NCBI RefSeq assembly: GCF_006440775.1
Contig: NZ_VFTZ01000001.1
Coordinates: 124,001-188,000, forward strand
Direction of reading: 5' to 3'
DNA: 64,000 nt
Source of the DNA: Mesorhizobium sp. B2-7-2
GTDB taxonomy: Bacteria; Pseudomonadota; Alphaproteobacteria; Rhizobiales; Rhizobiaceae
A model generated the notes under the pieces. The model was not told the origin of the DNA. It did no database searches and was given only the letters and a program-made list of their open reading frames with translations. This document shows positions 32,571 to 42,172 of this stretch, piece by piece. Positions within the stretch are counted from its first letter, which is position 1. Every line of letters begins with the position of its first letter. The position numbers and the translations under genes are program-made.

Positions 32571-32894
32571 ATGCCAAAATTCGTTACAATCCAATATGGC
32601 GACCCGGCCGGATACGATCGCACTCTACAATCCGTCAGGGATGCTGCTCATGAACAGGACGAGAGGTTGCGCTCGGAAGGCGCCCTGATAGGGAGGGCGG
32701 GGACGCCGGTACAGGTGCCTAATCCGGATGCACCAGGTGTAAAGACGCAGGAGGGTGCCTTCATGTCGTCAGACCTGCCGATCGCCGGATTTGCCGTGAT
32801 CGAAGCTGCTGACCTGGGCGACGCTATCGACAAAATCTCGCACGTCCCCTGCGCTGTCGCGCACGGCGTCGTTGAGGTATGGCCATTGAAATGA
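32571..32894 (+). CDS. YCII-related domain protein
   Basis: A 107-residue protein of the dimeric ferredoxin-like YCII group, starting MPKFVTIQYGDPAGYDRTLQ, with a later GAFMSSDLPIAGFAVIEAAD and a C-terminal HGVVEVWPLK. YCII proteins have a buried His/Asp pair and are proposed to be enzymes, but few are characterised. The start at 32571 matches the family; the frame is open upstream. It converges on the TRAP transporter gene. Confidence 0.72.
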   Translation: MPKFVTIQYGDPAGYDRTLQSVRDAAHEQDERLRSEGALIGRAGTPVQVPNPDAPGVKTQEGAFMSSDLPIAGFAVIEAADLGDAIDKISHVPCAVAHGVVEVWPLK

Positions 32895-32910
32895 AACACA
32901 GGGCAATACC

Positions 32911-35520
32911 TCAGGGAACGGCTCCAACTGGCAAGGCGGCCTGCTTTCGGCGCCTCTGTAGCCAGAAAACCAGACCGAACAGGCAAAGCGCGGGAAGCAC
33001 GAACCAGTAGCGCGATGGACGGTCGTTTGGCACCATGACCCCGGTGATTTCGTCACCGGGCTGCAGCCCGAACTTCGCCGCCTGGCTTCCGAGCCGCACG
33101 ATGCCGACCGTCATGCTATCACCCAGCTCACTGACGCTCAGTCCTGCGCTCTCCAGCCGCTCCGTGGCATTCTTGCCTTCGGCGAGATCGAGCCTGACCA
33201 GCTTCTCGATCTCGTCCCCATTGATGTTGACCGTCTTCAACCTGAGGCGAACCGCCTGCCCCGCCGGCGTCGCATCAACAGTCTGGTTCAACTGCGACAC
33301 GGGTTTTTCAACAAAGGGCTCATCGACCAGATCGAGCCAGTAGCCGGGCCGGAACAGCGTGAAGCAGATCAGCAAGAGGGCTATGGCCTCGTACCAGCGA
33401 TTTCGAACGAGGAACCAGTTCTGCGTCGCTGCAACGAAGGCGATCATTGCCAGCGCGGATGTGCCTACGACGAGGACAAAATCCAGCGGGCCCTGCAGGT
33501 CGATCATAAGCAGGCCGTTGTTGAAGATGAAGATGAACGGCAACAGCCCCGTCCTGATTTCGTACTTGAATCCCTGAAAGCCAGTCTTCACAGGATCGGC
33601 GCCGGAAATCGCGGCGGCTGCGTATGCAGCAAGACCGACGGGGGGCGTCACGTCGGCCATCAGTCCGAAATAGAAGACAAAAAGGTGCACCGCCACCAGC
33701 GGCACGGCCAGGTCGTTCTGCGCCGCGAGATTGACCATCACCGGAGCCATCAGCGTCGCCACGACGACATAGCTGGCGGTGGTCGGCATGCCCATTCCCA
33801 GAATGAGGCAGATAACGGCGGTGAACAGCAGCATGATCATGAAGCTGCCGGCCGAGATGAATTCGACAAGCTCGGTCATTACCAGACCGACGCCGGTCAG
33901 GAGCACCGTGCCGACGATGATGCCGGCCGTTGCCGTGGCGATGCCGACCGTGGTCATGTTGCGTGCGGCCGCCGACAGCCCCTCGATGAGATCGACGAAG
34001 CCTTCCCGCCAACGCGGCGCAAGCTGACGCTCCGCGCGGAAGAACGCCGTCAACGGGCGCTGCGTGACGACCAGCGCCATCAGCGCGGCGGAGCCCCAGA
34101 AGGCGGAGAGGCCTGGCGAAAGCTCTTCCACCATCAGGCACCAGATGAGGAGCACGACCGGCAGCAGGAAATGCAGCCCGGTTCGTGCCGTCTCGCCGAA
34201 ATGGGGTATTTCCCGAATGTCGCCTTTGAGGCTCTCCAGGGGCAGGTCGGGATGCTTCGCCCTGTAGGCGACGAGAACGACGTAGACGATGATGAGCGCC
34301 GCGACGATCATCCACGTGGCGGCGCTCCCGAAGAAAGTCTTTGTCCATCCGATGCCGTAATAGACGAGGCCAGCCAGAATCACGAACGCGCAGATACCCA
34401 TCAGAGAGCGCACGGCCCCTTGCAAGGCGGGATGTCGGCTGCGCGACGGCAGACCCTTCAACCCCATTTTCATCGCTTCGATATCGACGATATAGAAGAG
34501 CGAGCCATAGGTGAGCAGCGCGGGAAAGAAGGCGTGCTTGACTACTTCGGCGTAGGAAATGCCGACATATTCGGCGATGAGGAAGGCGGCCGCTCCCATC
34601 ACGGGCGGCATGAGCTGCCCGTTGACGCCGGCCGCGCATTCGATCGCGCCGGCTTTGACCGGCGTGTAGCCGACGCGCTTCATCAGTGGAATGGTGAAGG
34701 TGCCGGTGGTGACGACATTGGCGATCGACGATCCGGAGATCATTCCCGTCAGGCCAGAGGCCACGACCCCGGCCTTGGCGGGGCCGCCGCGATACTTGCC
34801 GAGGATGGAGAAGGCAAGCAGGATGAAGTAGCCACCTGCCCCCGCTCGCTCCAACAATGTTCCAAACAGCACGAACATGAAAACAACGTTGGTCGAGACG
34901 CCGAGCGCTACGCCGAACACGCCCTCGGAGGTGAGCCACATCTGCGAGGCCGCGCGCGACAGAGTGGCACCCTTGTGCGCCAGCAGGCCGGGCATATAGG
35001 GCCCAACGAAGATGTAGATCAGCATCAGCCCGGCTATGACGGTGATTGCCGGGCCGACGGCGCGCCGGGCAGCTTCCATCAGGACGACAATTCCAACGAT
35101 GGAGATGATGAGGTCCGCCGTCGTGGGAAGCCCGGGCCGCGTTGCAATCTCACTGTAGAATACGACGAGGTAGAGCGCTGCGGCGGCCCCGGCGACGGCC
35201 AGCACCCAGTCAGGCAGCGGAACACAATTGCGCGAGGAGCTTTTGAAGGCGGGAAACGTGACGAGCGCCAGAAAAAGTGCAAAGGCCAGATGGATGGACC
35301 GCGCGATCCCGTCGCTGACGACGCCAAAGCCAAGCACGTAAGGGATCGGCGAGGAGTACCAAAGCTGGAACAGCGACCAGGCGAGCGACACCGCCAGAAC
35401 GAGATACGCGGCGAGACCCGTCGGCTTACGCCCACCAGTGTCGGCCTCCGCCACGATCTCATTCAGCTTGTCGAGGTCGACGTCTTCAGGCGCTTCCACC
35501 TGGCGGAACTGATCTGTCAT
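32911..35520 (-). CDS. TRAP transporter fused 4TM/12TM permease
   Basis: An 869-residue inner-membrane protein that joins the small (DctQ-like) and large (DctM-like) TRAP subunits, as usual in TAXI-type systems. After a short cytosolic N-terminus (MTDQFRQVEAPEDVDLDKL) come the first helices, then the DctM part with GSSIANVVTTGTFTIPLMKR and MGMPTTASYVVVATLMAPVM. A C-terminal soluble extension (residues about 720-830, VRLGSQAAKFGLQPGDEITG) resembles DUF3394. It uses an ion gradient to import substrate captured by the TAXI protein encoded downstream of its start on the same strand (35608-36576). Confidence 0.92.
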   Translation of the reverse strand: MTDQFRQVEAPEDVDLDKLNEIVAEADTGGRKPTGLAAYLVLAVSLAWSLFQLWYSSPIPYVLGFGVVSDGIARSIHLAFALFLALVTFPAFKSSSRNCVPLPDWVLAVAGAAAALYLVVFYSEIATRPGLPTTADLIISIVGIVVLMEAARRAVGPAITVIAGLMLIYIFVGPYMPGLLAHKGATLSRAASQMWLTSEGVFGVALGVSTNVVFMFVLFGTLLERAGAGGYFILLAFSILGKYRGGPAKAGVVASGLTGMISGSSIANVVTTGTFTIPLMKRVGYTPVKAGAIECAAGVNGQLMPPVMGAAAFLIAEYVGISYAEVVKHAFFPALLTYGSLFYIVDIEAMKMGLKGLPSRSRHPALQGAVRSLMGICAFVILAGLVYYGIGWTKTFFGSAATWMIVAALIIVYVVLVAYRAKHPDLPLESLKGDIREIPHFGETARTGLHFLLPVVLLIWCLMVEELSPGLSAFWGSAALMALVVTQRPLTAFFRAERQLAPRWREGFVDLIEGLSAAARNMTTVGIATATAGIIVGTVLLTGVGLVMTELVEFISAGSFMIMLLFTAVICLILGMGMPTTASYVVVATLMAPVMVNLAAQNDLAVPLVAVHLFVFYFGLMADVTPPVGLAAYAAAAISGADPVKTGFQGFKYEIRTGLLPFIFIFNNGLLMIDLQGPLDFVLVVGTSALAMIAFVAATQNWFLVRNRWYEAIALLLICFTLFRPGYWLDLVDEPFVEKPVSQLNQTVDATPAGQAVRLRLKTVNINGDEIEKLVRLDLAEGKNATERLESAGLSVSELGDSMTVGIVRLGSQAAKFGLQPGDEITGVMVPNDRPSRYWFVLPALCLFGLVFWLQRRRKQAALPVGAVP

Positions 35521-35607
35521 CGCTCTCCTTCGGCCCCTACTCTTTCATATTGGCGTTTCGGCTTGCGGCCGGGCTGCCCTCCGAGGCAGCCTGGCCATGC
35601 CGAAGGT

Positions 35608-36576
35608 TCATAGCCAGCCTTTCTCCTTGTAGTAACGCTCGGCGCCCGGATGCAGCGGCGCCGAAAGGCCGGCCTTGACCATCTCCTTCGGATCCAGATT
35701 GGCGAAGGCCGGATGCAGCTTCTTGAAATCGTCGAAGTTCTCGAAAACCGCCTTGACCATCTCGTAGACCACATCGTCGGGCGTCTTGGCGCTCGTCACC
35801 ACGGTGGCGCGCACGCCGAACGTCGTCGTTGGATCGGGATTGTTGGCATACATGCCGCCGGGGATGGTCGCGACGGAATAATAGGGGTGTGCCTTGACCA
35901 GCGCGTCGACGGCCGGACCAGTCAGCGGAACGAGCTTGGCGCCGCACGCCGTGGTCGGATCCTGGATCGCGGCGGACGGATGCCCAACGCCGTAGAAGAA
36001 GCCGTCGATCTTGTTGTCGCAAAGCGCACTGCCCTGTTCGTCGGCCTTGAGCTCGGCGGCGAGCGAAAAGTCCTTCAGCGTCCAGCCCATCTGTTTCAGC
36101 AGCTCTTCCATCGAGGAGCGCGTGCCGGAGCCGGGATTGCCGACGTTGAAGCGCTTGCCCTTGAAGTCCTCGAAGACCTTCACGCCGGCATCCGGCCGCG
36201 CCAGAACGGTGAACGGTTCAGGATGGACCGAGAAGACCGCGCGCAAGTCCTTTATGGCCTTGCCGTCGAAAGGGCCGACGCCGTTATAAGCCTGAAACTG
36301 CACGTCGGACTGGGTAAGGCCGAAATCGAGGTCGCCGGTATTGATTGAGTTGACGTTGAAGACCGACCCGCCCGTCGATTCGGTCGAGCAGCGTATGCCG
36401 GTCTTTTGTCTGTCTTTGTTCATGAGCCGGCAGATGGCGCCGCCCACGGCATAATAGACACCGGTCACACCGCCGGTGCCTATGGTGATGAACTTCTGCT
36501 CGGCAAACGAAGGTGTGGCGGCAAGCAGGCACCCCGCCGTGCCGGCGGCTATTAAGGTTTTCAGCAAGTTACGCAT
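35608..36576 (-). CDS. TAXI-family TRAP solute-binding protein
   Basis: A 322-residue periplasmic protein with a signal peptide ([20 protein letters not shown], cleaved near SFAEQ). TAXI features: [40 protein letters not shown] and [17 protein letters not shown]. It delivers its ligand to the fused permease, whose gene starts 87 bases further along the same strand. TAXI proteins mostly bind glutamate or other carboxylates; the aminotransferase next door suggests an amino acid. Confidence 0.92.
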   Translation of the reverse strand: MRNLLKTLIAAGTAGCLLAATPSFAEQKFITIGTGGVTGVYYAVGGAICRLMNKDRQKTGIRCSTESTGGSVFNVNSINTGDLDFGLTQSDVQFQAYNGVGPFDGKAIKDLRAVFSVHPEPFTVLARPDAGVKVFEDFKGKRFNVGNPGSGTRSSMEELLKQMGWTLKDFSLAAELKADEQGSALCDNKIDGFFYGVGHPSAAIQDPTTACGAKLVPLTGPAVDALVKAHPYYSVATIPGGMYANNPDPTTTFGVRATVVTSAKTPDDVVYEMVKAVFENFDDFKKLHPAFANLDPKEMVKAGLSAPLHPGAERYYKEKGWL

Positions 36577-36621
36577 TCGACTTCCTCCCTGGTGGTCCTC
36601 CGGCCTTGCGCCGGGCTCTGG

Positions 36622-37968
36622 TCAGGCGCGTCCCGCCAAATCGGGAGCGCGCAAGGCTGCATCGACAGCATCGCCGAGCCGTTCGACGATGGCGTCGATG
36701 TCCTGGCTGGTGGAAATGAACGGCGGCGCGAGCAGCACATGGTCACCGCGGGCGCCATCGATCGTGCCGCCCATCGGATAGACCATCAATCCGTTGTTCA
36801 TCGCTTCGCGCTTGATGCGCGCGTTGAGTTTCAGCGCCGGATCGAAAGGCTCCTTAGAACCACGGTCCGCCACGAGTTCGATCGCCTGGAACAGGCCGCG
36901 GCCGCGAATGTCGCCGACATGATGATGATTCCCGAAACGTTCCCTCAGGCGCCGCTCCAGATGCAGGCCCGTTGCGCTGACGTTGTCGAGCAGATGGTCG
37001 CGGCGGATCACCTCCTGGACGGCGAGCCCAGCCGCCGCGGCCATCGGATGGCCCATATAGGTGTGGCCGTGCTGAAAGAAGCCGGAGCCATTCGCGAAGG
37101 CGTCGAAGATATGCCGGCCGAGCAGCACGGCGCCGATGGGCTGATAGCCTCCGCCGAGTCCCTTGGCGATGGTCAAGAGATCGGGAACGACGCCTTCCTG
37201 CTCGCATGCGTGAAGCGTGCCGGTGCGGCCCATGCCGCACATCACCTCGTCCAGGATGAGCAGGACGCCGTAGCGGTCGCAAATGGCTCGGACGCGCTTC
37301 AGGTAATCAGCCACCGGCGGCACGGCTCCGGCAGTCGCGCCGACCACCGTTTCGGCGACGAAGGCGATGACCTCGCCGGCGCCGAGTTCGAGTATCTTGT
37401 CCTCCAGGGCCTGCGCCGCTCGCGCAGCGTACTCGGCGTCGCTTTCGCCGGGCAGCTGATAGCGATAGGCGAAGCACGGATCGATGTGGTGGGTTTCGAT
37501 GAGCAGCGGCTGAAACTGCCGCCGCCGCCATTCGTTGCCCCCTGCAGCGAGCGCGCCGAGCGTGTTGCCGTGATAACTCTGGCGGCGGGCGATGACGTGG
37601 CGGCGCTGCTGCTCGCCTTTCTCCACGAAATACTGCCGCGCCATCTTCAGCGCGGCCTCGACGGCCTCCGATCCGCCGCTGACGAGATAGACATGGCTGA
37701 TACCAGCGGGTGCATCTTCAACGAGGCGGTCGGCCAGCCGCTCGGCAATCTCGGTGGTGAAGAAACTGGTATGGGCATAGGCAATGCGGTCGAGCTGATC
37801 ACGCAGCGCCGCCATGACATCTGGATGGCCATGACCAAGGCACGAGACGGCCGCGCCGCCCGATGCATCGATGTAAGCGCGGCCGTCGCTGTCGAATATT
37901 CGGATGCCCTTGCCGCCCACTGCGAAGGGGAGCGAGCCTTTGATGGTGCGGTGGAGCAGATGGGTCAT
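36622..37968 (-). CDS. Class III PLP aminotransferase
   Basis: A 448-residue omega-type aminotransferase. GGAAVSCLGHGHPDV and VYLVSGGSEAVEAALKMARQ form the cofactor phosphate site, ARRQSYHGNTLGALA follows, D-E-V-M appears in LLILDEVMCGMGRTGT, and the Schiff-base lysine is in LLTIAKGLGGGYQPIGAVLL. The closest functional groups act on omega- or beta-amino compounds. It lies between the TAXI gene and the RpiR regulator, whose stop overlaps its start by 4 bases. The substrate is unknown, but is probably what the transporter imports. Confidence 0.9.
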   Translation of the reverse strand: MTHLLHRTIKGSLPFAVGGKGIRIFDSDGRAYIDASGGAAVSCLGHGHPDVMAALRDQLDRIAYAHTSFFTTEIAERLADRLVEDAPAGISHVYLVSGGSEAVEAALKMARQYFVEKGEQQRRHVIARRQSYHGNTLGALAAGGNEWRRRQFQPLLIETHHIDPCFAYRYQLPGESDAEYAARAAQALEDKILELGAGEVIAFVAETVVGATAGAVPPVADYLKRVRAICDRYGVLLILDEVMCGMGRTGTLHACEQEGVVPDLLTIAKGLGGGYQPIGAVLLGRHIFDAFANGSGFFQHGHTYMGHPMAAAAGLAVQEVIRRDHLLDNVSATGLHLERRLRERFGNHHHVGDIRGRGLFQAIELVADRGSKEPFDPALKLNARIKREAMNNGLMVYPMGGTIDGARGDHVLLAPPFISTSQDIDAIVERLGDAVDAALRAPDLAGRA

Positions 37969-38849
37969 TTCTTGCCCAGACGCGGTTTGAGGTGAACGTT
38001 GAGCGCTGCGTGATGCTCATCGGTACGTCGCAGTTCCGCCAAGGTCTGCTCGCCGCCGTGGCCGGTAAGGAGCGCAGCCAGAATTTCTGCGACAGCAAAG
38101 GCCGGCGCCATGGTGTGGAAGAAGGACGGACTTTGCGTCGGCACGAGGATGACCTTCGTTGCGATCTGGGCGAGCGGCGCCACCTCGCTGTCCGTGATGG
38201 CAATGACCGGAACACCGCGCCTGGCGGCATATTCGGCGATCTCCACCGTCTGGCGCGTGTAGGGGAGCACGCTCGCCACCAGCAGCACGTCGTCGGGGGT
38301 GGCGCGGCCTATCGCGTCGGCACCGGTTGCGGCAACGCCGTCGAGCAGCACCGATCGATCGCCGACGAGCGACAGGACGTAGTGCACGTGCCAGGCGACG
38401 GGGTGGCTGGAGCGCAGGCCGAGGCAATAGATCCGCCGCGCCGACGAGAGGCAACTCGCGGCCGCCACGATCCTATCCAGAACCTCCGGCCCCGAAAGCC
38501 GGTCGATGTGGGCGGCGAGCGCATCCATCATCTCGGCGGCCTGGCCGCGATCGCCCCTGAGCTTCTGGCTGAGCACCTGGATCCCGGCTTTTCCGGCAAA
38601 GCCCTGGTATCCGCTCCGAACCGCTGCCGCGTAGGTATCGCGTATGACGTCGTAACCTTCGAAGCCGAGATGCTTGGCGAGACGCGTCATCGTGGCCGGC
38701 TGCACGCCTGCCTGCCTCGCCTGTTCGCGCATCGAAAGAAGGGCCACGTCGCTCGGATGGTCGAGCATGTAGCGCGCTGCGGCCTGCAGCTGCGCCGACA
38801 TGCCGTCGAACTCTGCGATGATGCGTTCCGTCAAAGGCCCCTGACCCAT
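37965..38849 (-). CDS. RpiR/MurR-family transcriptional regulator
   Basis: A 294-residue regulator. The N-terminal helix-turn-helix (YMLDHPSDVALLSMREQARQ, then AGVQPATMTRLAKHLGFEGY) is followed by a SIS domain for sugar- or amino-phosphate-like ligands (ARRIYCLGLRSSHPVAWHVH, VLLVASVLPYTRQTVEIAEY). The frame is open far upstream, but the start MGQGPLTERIIAEF at 38849 is the natural one. It is coupled to the aminotransferase and divergent from the BKACE gene with a 58-base interval, so it probably controls both directions. Confidence 0.87.
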   Translation of the reverse strand: MGQGPLTERIIAEFDGMSAQLQAAARYMLDHPSDVALLSMREQARQAGVQPATMTRLAKHLGFEGYDVIRDTYAAAVRSGYQGFAGKAGIQVLSQKLRGDRGQAAEMMDALAAHIDRLSGPEVLDRIVAAASCLSSARRIYCLGLRSSHPVAWHVHYVLSLVGDRSVLLDGVAATGADAIGRATPDDVLLVASVLPYTRQTVEIAEYAARRGVPVIAITDSEVAPLAQIATKVILVPTQSPSFFHTMAPAFAVAEILAALLTGHGGEQTLAELRRTDEHHAALNVHLKPRLGKK

Positions 38850-38907
38850 CACGGCAGTCTGGCGCGCCTCAATCCTATTTGCAACAAGTGATTCACAAGA
38901 TATCGTA

Positions 38908-39786
38908 ATGATCCAATTGTCTGGTCCCGACATGATGTCCCGATCCTCCGATAGGCCGGTTGCCATTGCCGTTGCGCCGAATGGCGGCCGGCGCACCAAG
39001 GCCGACCATCCGGCCTTGCCCATGACGCCTGCCGAACTCGCTCGAGCGGCGGCCGAGTGCCTCGAGCGGGGCGCGGCAATGATCCACCTCCACGTGCGCG
39101 ACCGGCACGGCCTGCACATTCTCGATCCTGACGCCTATCGGGCTGCCATCCTTGCCGTTCGCCAGGCAGTCGGCGACGGCATGGTGGTGCAGATCACAAG
39201 CGAGTCGCTTGGCGCGTACGAGCCTGGAAGGCAGATGGATGTGGTGCGCGAGACCAGACCCGAGGCGGTATCGCTCGCGCTGCGTGAGCTTGTCCCCGGC
39301 AGAGATGCCGAGCCAGATTTTGCGGCATTCCTGGTTTGGCTGAAGCGTGAAACCATAATGCCGCAGATCATCCTTTACGACCCTGACGAGGCTTTGTATC
39401 TGTTCGACCTGCACCGGCGCGGCCTGATCCCCTGGGATCACATTCCCGTGCTTTTGGTTCTCGGCCGCTATACGGCGTCACAGCAATCTGCCCCGAACGA
39501 TCTGCTGCCGTTTCTTTCACCCGGCATTCCGCGTTTCCGGTCGTTCATGGTCTGCGCCTTCGGTCGTGACGAGGCTGCTTGCGTATGCGCGGGAGCATTG
39601 TTTGGTGGCGACGTCCGGGTCGGGTTCGAAAACAATCTTCTGCAGCCGGACGGTTCGATGGCGGCATCGAATGCGGTTCTGGTCGATACCGTGGCGCAGC
39701 GGCTGCGGGGATTTGGGCGCCCAATACAGTCGGCCGCCTCGTTGCGCCATGCCTGGGCGGCTGGAGACGACAACGAACAACTTTGA
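38908..39786 (+). CDS. BKACE-family beta-keto acid cleavage enzyme (DUF849)
   Basis: A 292-residue TIM-barrel enzyme. Members condense a beta-keto acid with acetyl-CoA and split it into acetoacetate and a new CoA ester. Visible motifs: VAPNGGRRTKADHPALPMTP, AAMIHLHVRDRHG with the zinc-binding histidines, VVQITSESLGAYEP, and GGDVRVGFENNLL with the conserved glycine-rich loop. A second internal start lies at 38932. The divergent operon supplies an importer and an aminotransferase, which could make the beta-keto acid. Confidence 0.87.
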   Translation: MIQLSGPDMMSRSSDRPVAIAVAPNGGRRTKADHPALPMTPAELARAAAECLERGAAMIHLHVRDRHGLHILDPDAYRAAILAVRQAVGDGMVVQITSESLGAYEPGRQMDVVRETRPEAVSLALRELVPGRDAEPDFAAFLVWLKRETIMPQIILYDPDEALYLFDLHRRGLIPWDHIPVLLVLGRYTASQQSAPNDLLPFLSPGIPRFRSFMVCAFGRDEAACVCAGALFGGDVRVGFENNLLQPDGSMAASNAVLVDTVAQRLRGFGRPIQSAASLRHAWAAGDDNEQL

Positions 39787-39801
39787 ACGGCATTGCCGGG
39801 C

Positions 39802-39912
39802 CACTCTGCCTACGTCGCAAAGGCGGGTATCACCGAAGCGCAGGCGCTCGAACTTGTTTCTCTGCTCGGCCTGAACTGGGCCTCGTTGATGAGACAGGGG
39901 AAGGCAATGAGG
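39802..39912 (+). pseudogene. Possible DUF3606 relic
   Basis: A short plus-strand stretch reads HSAYVAKAGITEAQALELVS and LNWASLMRQGKAM. It resembles the C-terminal half of small DUF3606 proteins (A-Y-V-A-K-x-A-G-I-x-x-x-x-A). No N-terminal half precedes it. It lies between the BKACE gene and the sigma factor gene. Confidence 0.3.
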
Positions 39913-39919
39913 GGAGAGC

Positions 39920-40525
39920 TCAGCGCAGGTAGGCTTCGGCGGTCTTGGCGTCCTGCGCGCCAGTATCCGAATGGTGCTCCGAAAGTTGACGGCGTGGCTC
40001 GATCAGCGCTTGCGGCGAGTTTTCCTCCAGGAATTCCAGAACACCGGCACGGGCACGGTTAAGCCGGCTTTTTACGGTTCCGACGGCACAACCGCAGATC
40101 TCCGCCGTTTCTTCGTAGCTGACGCCCAGCACGCCGATCAGCATCAAAACCTCACGCTGATGGGACGGCAGCTTCTGGATGGCTTGATGCACTTCCCTGC
40201 TTTGGACGGACCATTCCTGGGAGGGTTCCGAAATCGGCCGGCTGGAGGCGCAGTCGAGCAGGCCGGGCGCCTCCCTGGCCGCCGCTTTGACACGCGTGTA
40301 GTGCGTGTTGCGCATGATGGTGAAGAGCCATGACTTCAGGCGCGTGCCCGGCTCAAACTTGTCCAGGTTGGCAAGTCCCTTGGTTAACGTCTCCTGGACG
40401 AGATCGTCGGCGTCATAGGCCTCCCGACAGAACGTTCGCGCAAAAGCCCGCAAGGCAGGAATGAGAGCGACGATCGAGATCTCACCGGCGTCAGGGTTCG
40501 CAAGCTTATGCTCCGTGGCTGACAA
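39920..40525 (-). CDS. ECF sigma factor, EcfG-like
   Basis: A 201-residue sigma factor. Region 2: LIPALRAFARTFCREAYDAD, DLVQETLTKGLANLDKFEPG and RLKSWLFTIMRNTHYTRVKA. Region 4: LPSHQREVLMLIGVLGVSYE and EICGCAVGTVKSRLNRARA. Both regions resemble the EcfG/RpoE2 group that runs the general stress response. No nepR or phyR lies nearby, so it may be an extra EcfG paralogue. The most likely start is TTG at 40525 (MSATEHKLANPD); no ATG exists close by, and the longer frame to 40729 has no sigma-like residues before it. Confidence 0.82.
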   Translation of the reverse strand: MSATEHKLANPDAGEISIVALIPALRAFARTFCREAYDADDLVQETLTKGLANLDKFEPGTRLKSWLFTIMRNTHYTRVKAAAREAPGLLDCASSRPISEPSQEWSVQSREVHQAIQKLPSHQREVLMLIGVLGVSYEETAEICGCAVGTVKSRLNRARAGVLEFLEENSPQALIEPRRQLSEHHSDTGAQDAKTAEAYLR

Positions 40526-40954
40526 TTTTCCGGGCCCCGGCGAGTAGGAGTGGATGATATGCAGACTTAAGGAAATGCCTGGGGAAACGGAACGTTCCTG
40601 CGTTCTGTTGCGTAGCGCAATTTTGACCGAACCGATGGGTCGGGCGGACGAGCGACCCAGTTTGAATATTCCGCGACTATGCCGTGTCCGTGGAAACGTT
40701 GCCAAGATCCCGAGATCGCCGTTCGTCATTGCACAGCATCTGCTTCACGGCCGGTTGGACCGCCGTTTCGGCTGCGAGCGACACTGGTCGCGTCATCACG
40801 CGCTATTACAAAAAGGCACAAATCCGTGAACACAGCCTGATCGGCTGAAATCGCCCAACTCGCGCCACATTAGCGGCTGCAATTTTCTCCCCGCGAAATG
40901 CCTCCAAGGCGTTGCAAGGAAACAGAATTTTCGGTTTATGAGCGGGAGGTATGC
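40526..40954. other. Intergenic region between sigma factor and NEW3 operon
   Basis: A 429-base stretch with divergent promoters for the sigma factor and the NEW3/ABC operon. A short palindrome GGAACGTTCC lies at 40589-40598. It contains a GGAAC element on each strand, but no convincing CGTT follows at 16-17 bases. GGGAGGT at 40944 is the ribosome-binding site of the NEW3 gene. No gene seen. Confidence 0.5.
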
Positions 40955-42172
40955 ATGATTCCTGCGGGTATTCGCGCGCCCTTTTCGACCCCGACAACTT
41001 GGATCGCAGCAGGCCTGACGGCAATCGGCCTGGCTTCAACTGTGCCCCAGGCACACGCACAGTCCGCCGCGAGTGCCGCTGCTCAGTCGCCGACCGGCTT
41101 ATGGCTGACCACGCCCTATCCGGAGTTCTCGGCCCAGGCCGGGAAGAACGTCAGCGTGCCCTTGAAGCTGGCTAACCGCGGACTGCCGCCTCAACGCGTC
41201 GAGTTCGGAGTCGATGGCCTGCCCGGTGGCTGGAAGTGGGAGATCGACGGCGGCGGCAAACCCGTTACGGCGGCAATCGCAGATCCTGATGGCACGGTGG
41301 GCCTGACGCTAAAATTGACGCCGCCTGAAGGCGATATCGGCAAAGGGGTCAACTTTGCCGTGTCCGGCAAGACCTCCGCCGAGGCTTTGAAATTGCCGAT
41401 GGCGATGACGCTCACCAAGACCGAGCCTGCAAAGCTGACGCTGGAACCCAAACTCCCGGCGTTGCGCGGCACCGCCAAATCGGCTTTCGACTTCCAGGTC
41501 GACATCAAGAACGACGGCCAGGAGGATTCGACCGTCAACCTGCTTTCGAAGGCGCCACCCGGCTTCCAGGTGACCTTCAAGCAGGGCTACGGCTCGCAGG
41601 AACTGACCAGTTTGCCGCTGAAGGCGGGAGAATCGAAAACGCTGTCCATCAGCGTCCAGCCGCCCGACAACGCCCAGGCGGGCCAGTATCCGGTGGCCGT
41701 AGCCGCCAGCGGCGGCGGCGCCAGCGCCGATACCAGACTGCTGCTCGACATCACCGGCAGGCCATCCGTTTCTCTTTCAGGTCCCCAGGGCCGGCTTTCG
41801 GGCGATGCCACGGCGGGTCAGGAGCGCACCTTCACATTCACACTGTCGAACAGCGGGTCGGCCCCTGCCCGCGATCTGAAGCTTTCCGCAAGCCCGCCAG
41901 CTGGCTGGAAAGTCACCTTCAATCCAGAGAAAGTCGACGAGATCGCACCAGGCGGAACATCCAATGTCGGCGTCTCAATGACACCTTCGAACCAGGCGAT
42001 CGCCGGCGACTATATGGTCTCGGTCCGCGCCAATGGAGATGGCGCATCCGATAGCGCCAATTTCCGGGTGACGGTGCGCACATCCACGCTGTGGGGCGTG
42101 ACTGGCCTCGGGGTTATCGGCGCCTCTGCGCTGATGCTCGCGTTTGCCGTAACGCGGTATGGACGCCGATGA
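40955..42172 (+). CDS. NEW3-domain exported membrane-anchored protein
   Basis: A 405-residue protein. After a signal peptide ([20 protein letters not shown]) come about three immunoglobulin-like NEW3 (alpha-galactosidase-associated) repeats, seen in similar stretches such as [40 protein letters not shown] and [22 protein letters not shown]-terminal helix ([19 protein letters not shown]) anchors it. It probably acts outside the membrane. Its stop overlaps the ABC ATPase start (ATGA), so it works with that transporter. The start at 40955 follows GGGAGGT. Confidence 0.82.
   Translation: MIPAGIRAPFSTPTTWIAAGLTAIGLASTVPQAHAQSAASAAAQSPTGLWLTTPYPEFSAQAGKNVSVPLKLANRGLPPQRVEFGVDGLPGGWKWEIDGGGKPVTAAIADPDGTVGLTLKLTPPEGDIGKGVNFAVSGKTSAEALKLPMAMTLTKTEPAKLTLEPKLPALRGTAKSAFDFQVDIKNDGQEDSTVNLLSKAPPGFQVTFKQGYGSQELTSLPLKAGESKTLSISVQPPDNAQAGQYPVAVAASGGGASADTRLLLDITGRPSVSLSGPQGRLSGDATAGQERTFTFTLSNSGSAPARDLKLSASPPAGWKVTFNPEKVDEIAPGGTSNVGVSMTPSNQAIAGDYMVSVRANGDGASDSANFRVTVRTSTLWGVTGLGVIGASALMLAFAVTRYGRR

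Noticed and set aside
33320..35613. Two very long open frames opposite or shifted to the TRAP permease gene
   Set aside because: They lie inside the permease gene in other frames, are rich in Arg/His/Asp as typical for GC-rich shadows, and have no domain. The permease frame is clearly real.
36592..37995. 467-codon plus-strand frame across the aminotransferase gene
   Set aside because: It is antisense to a gene with all PLP enzyme motifs and has no recognisable motif itself.
40589..40614. GGAAC element that could be an EcfG promoter for the NEW3 operon
   Set aside because: After 16-17 bases the sequence is GCGT/CGTA rather than CGTT and the distance to the gene start is about 350 bases.
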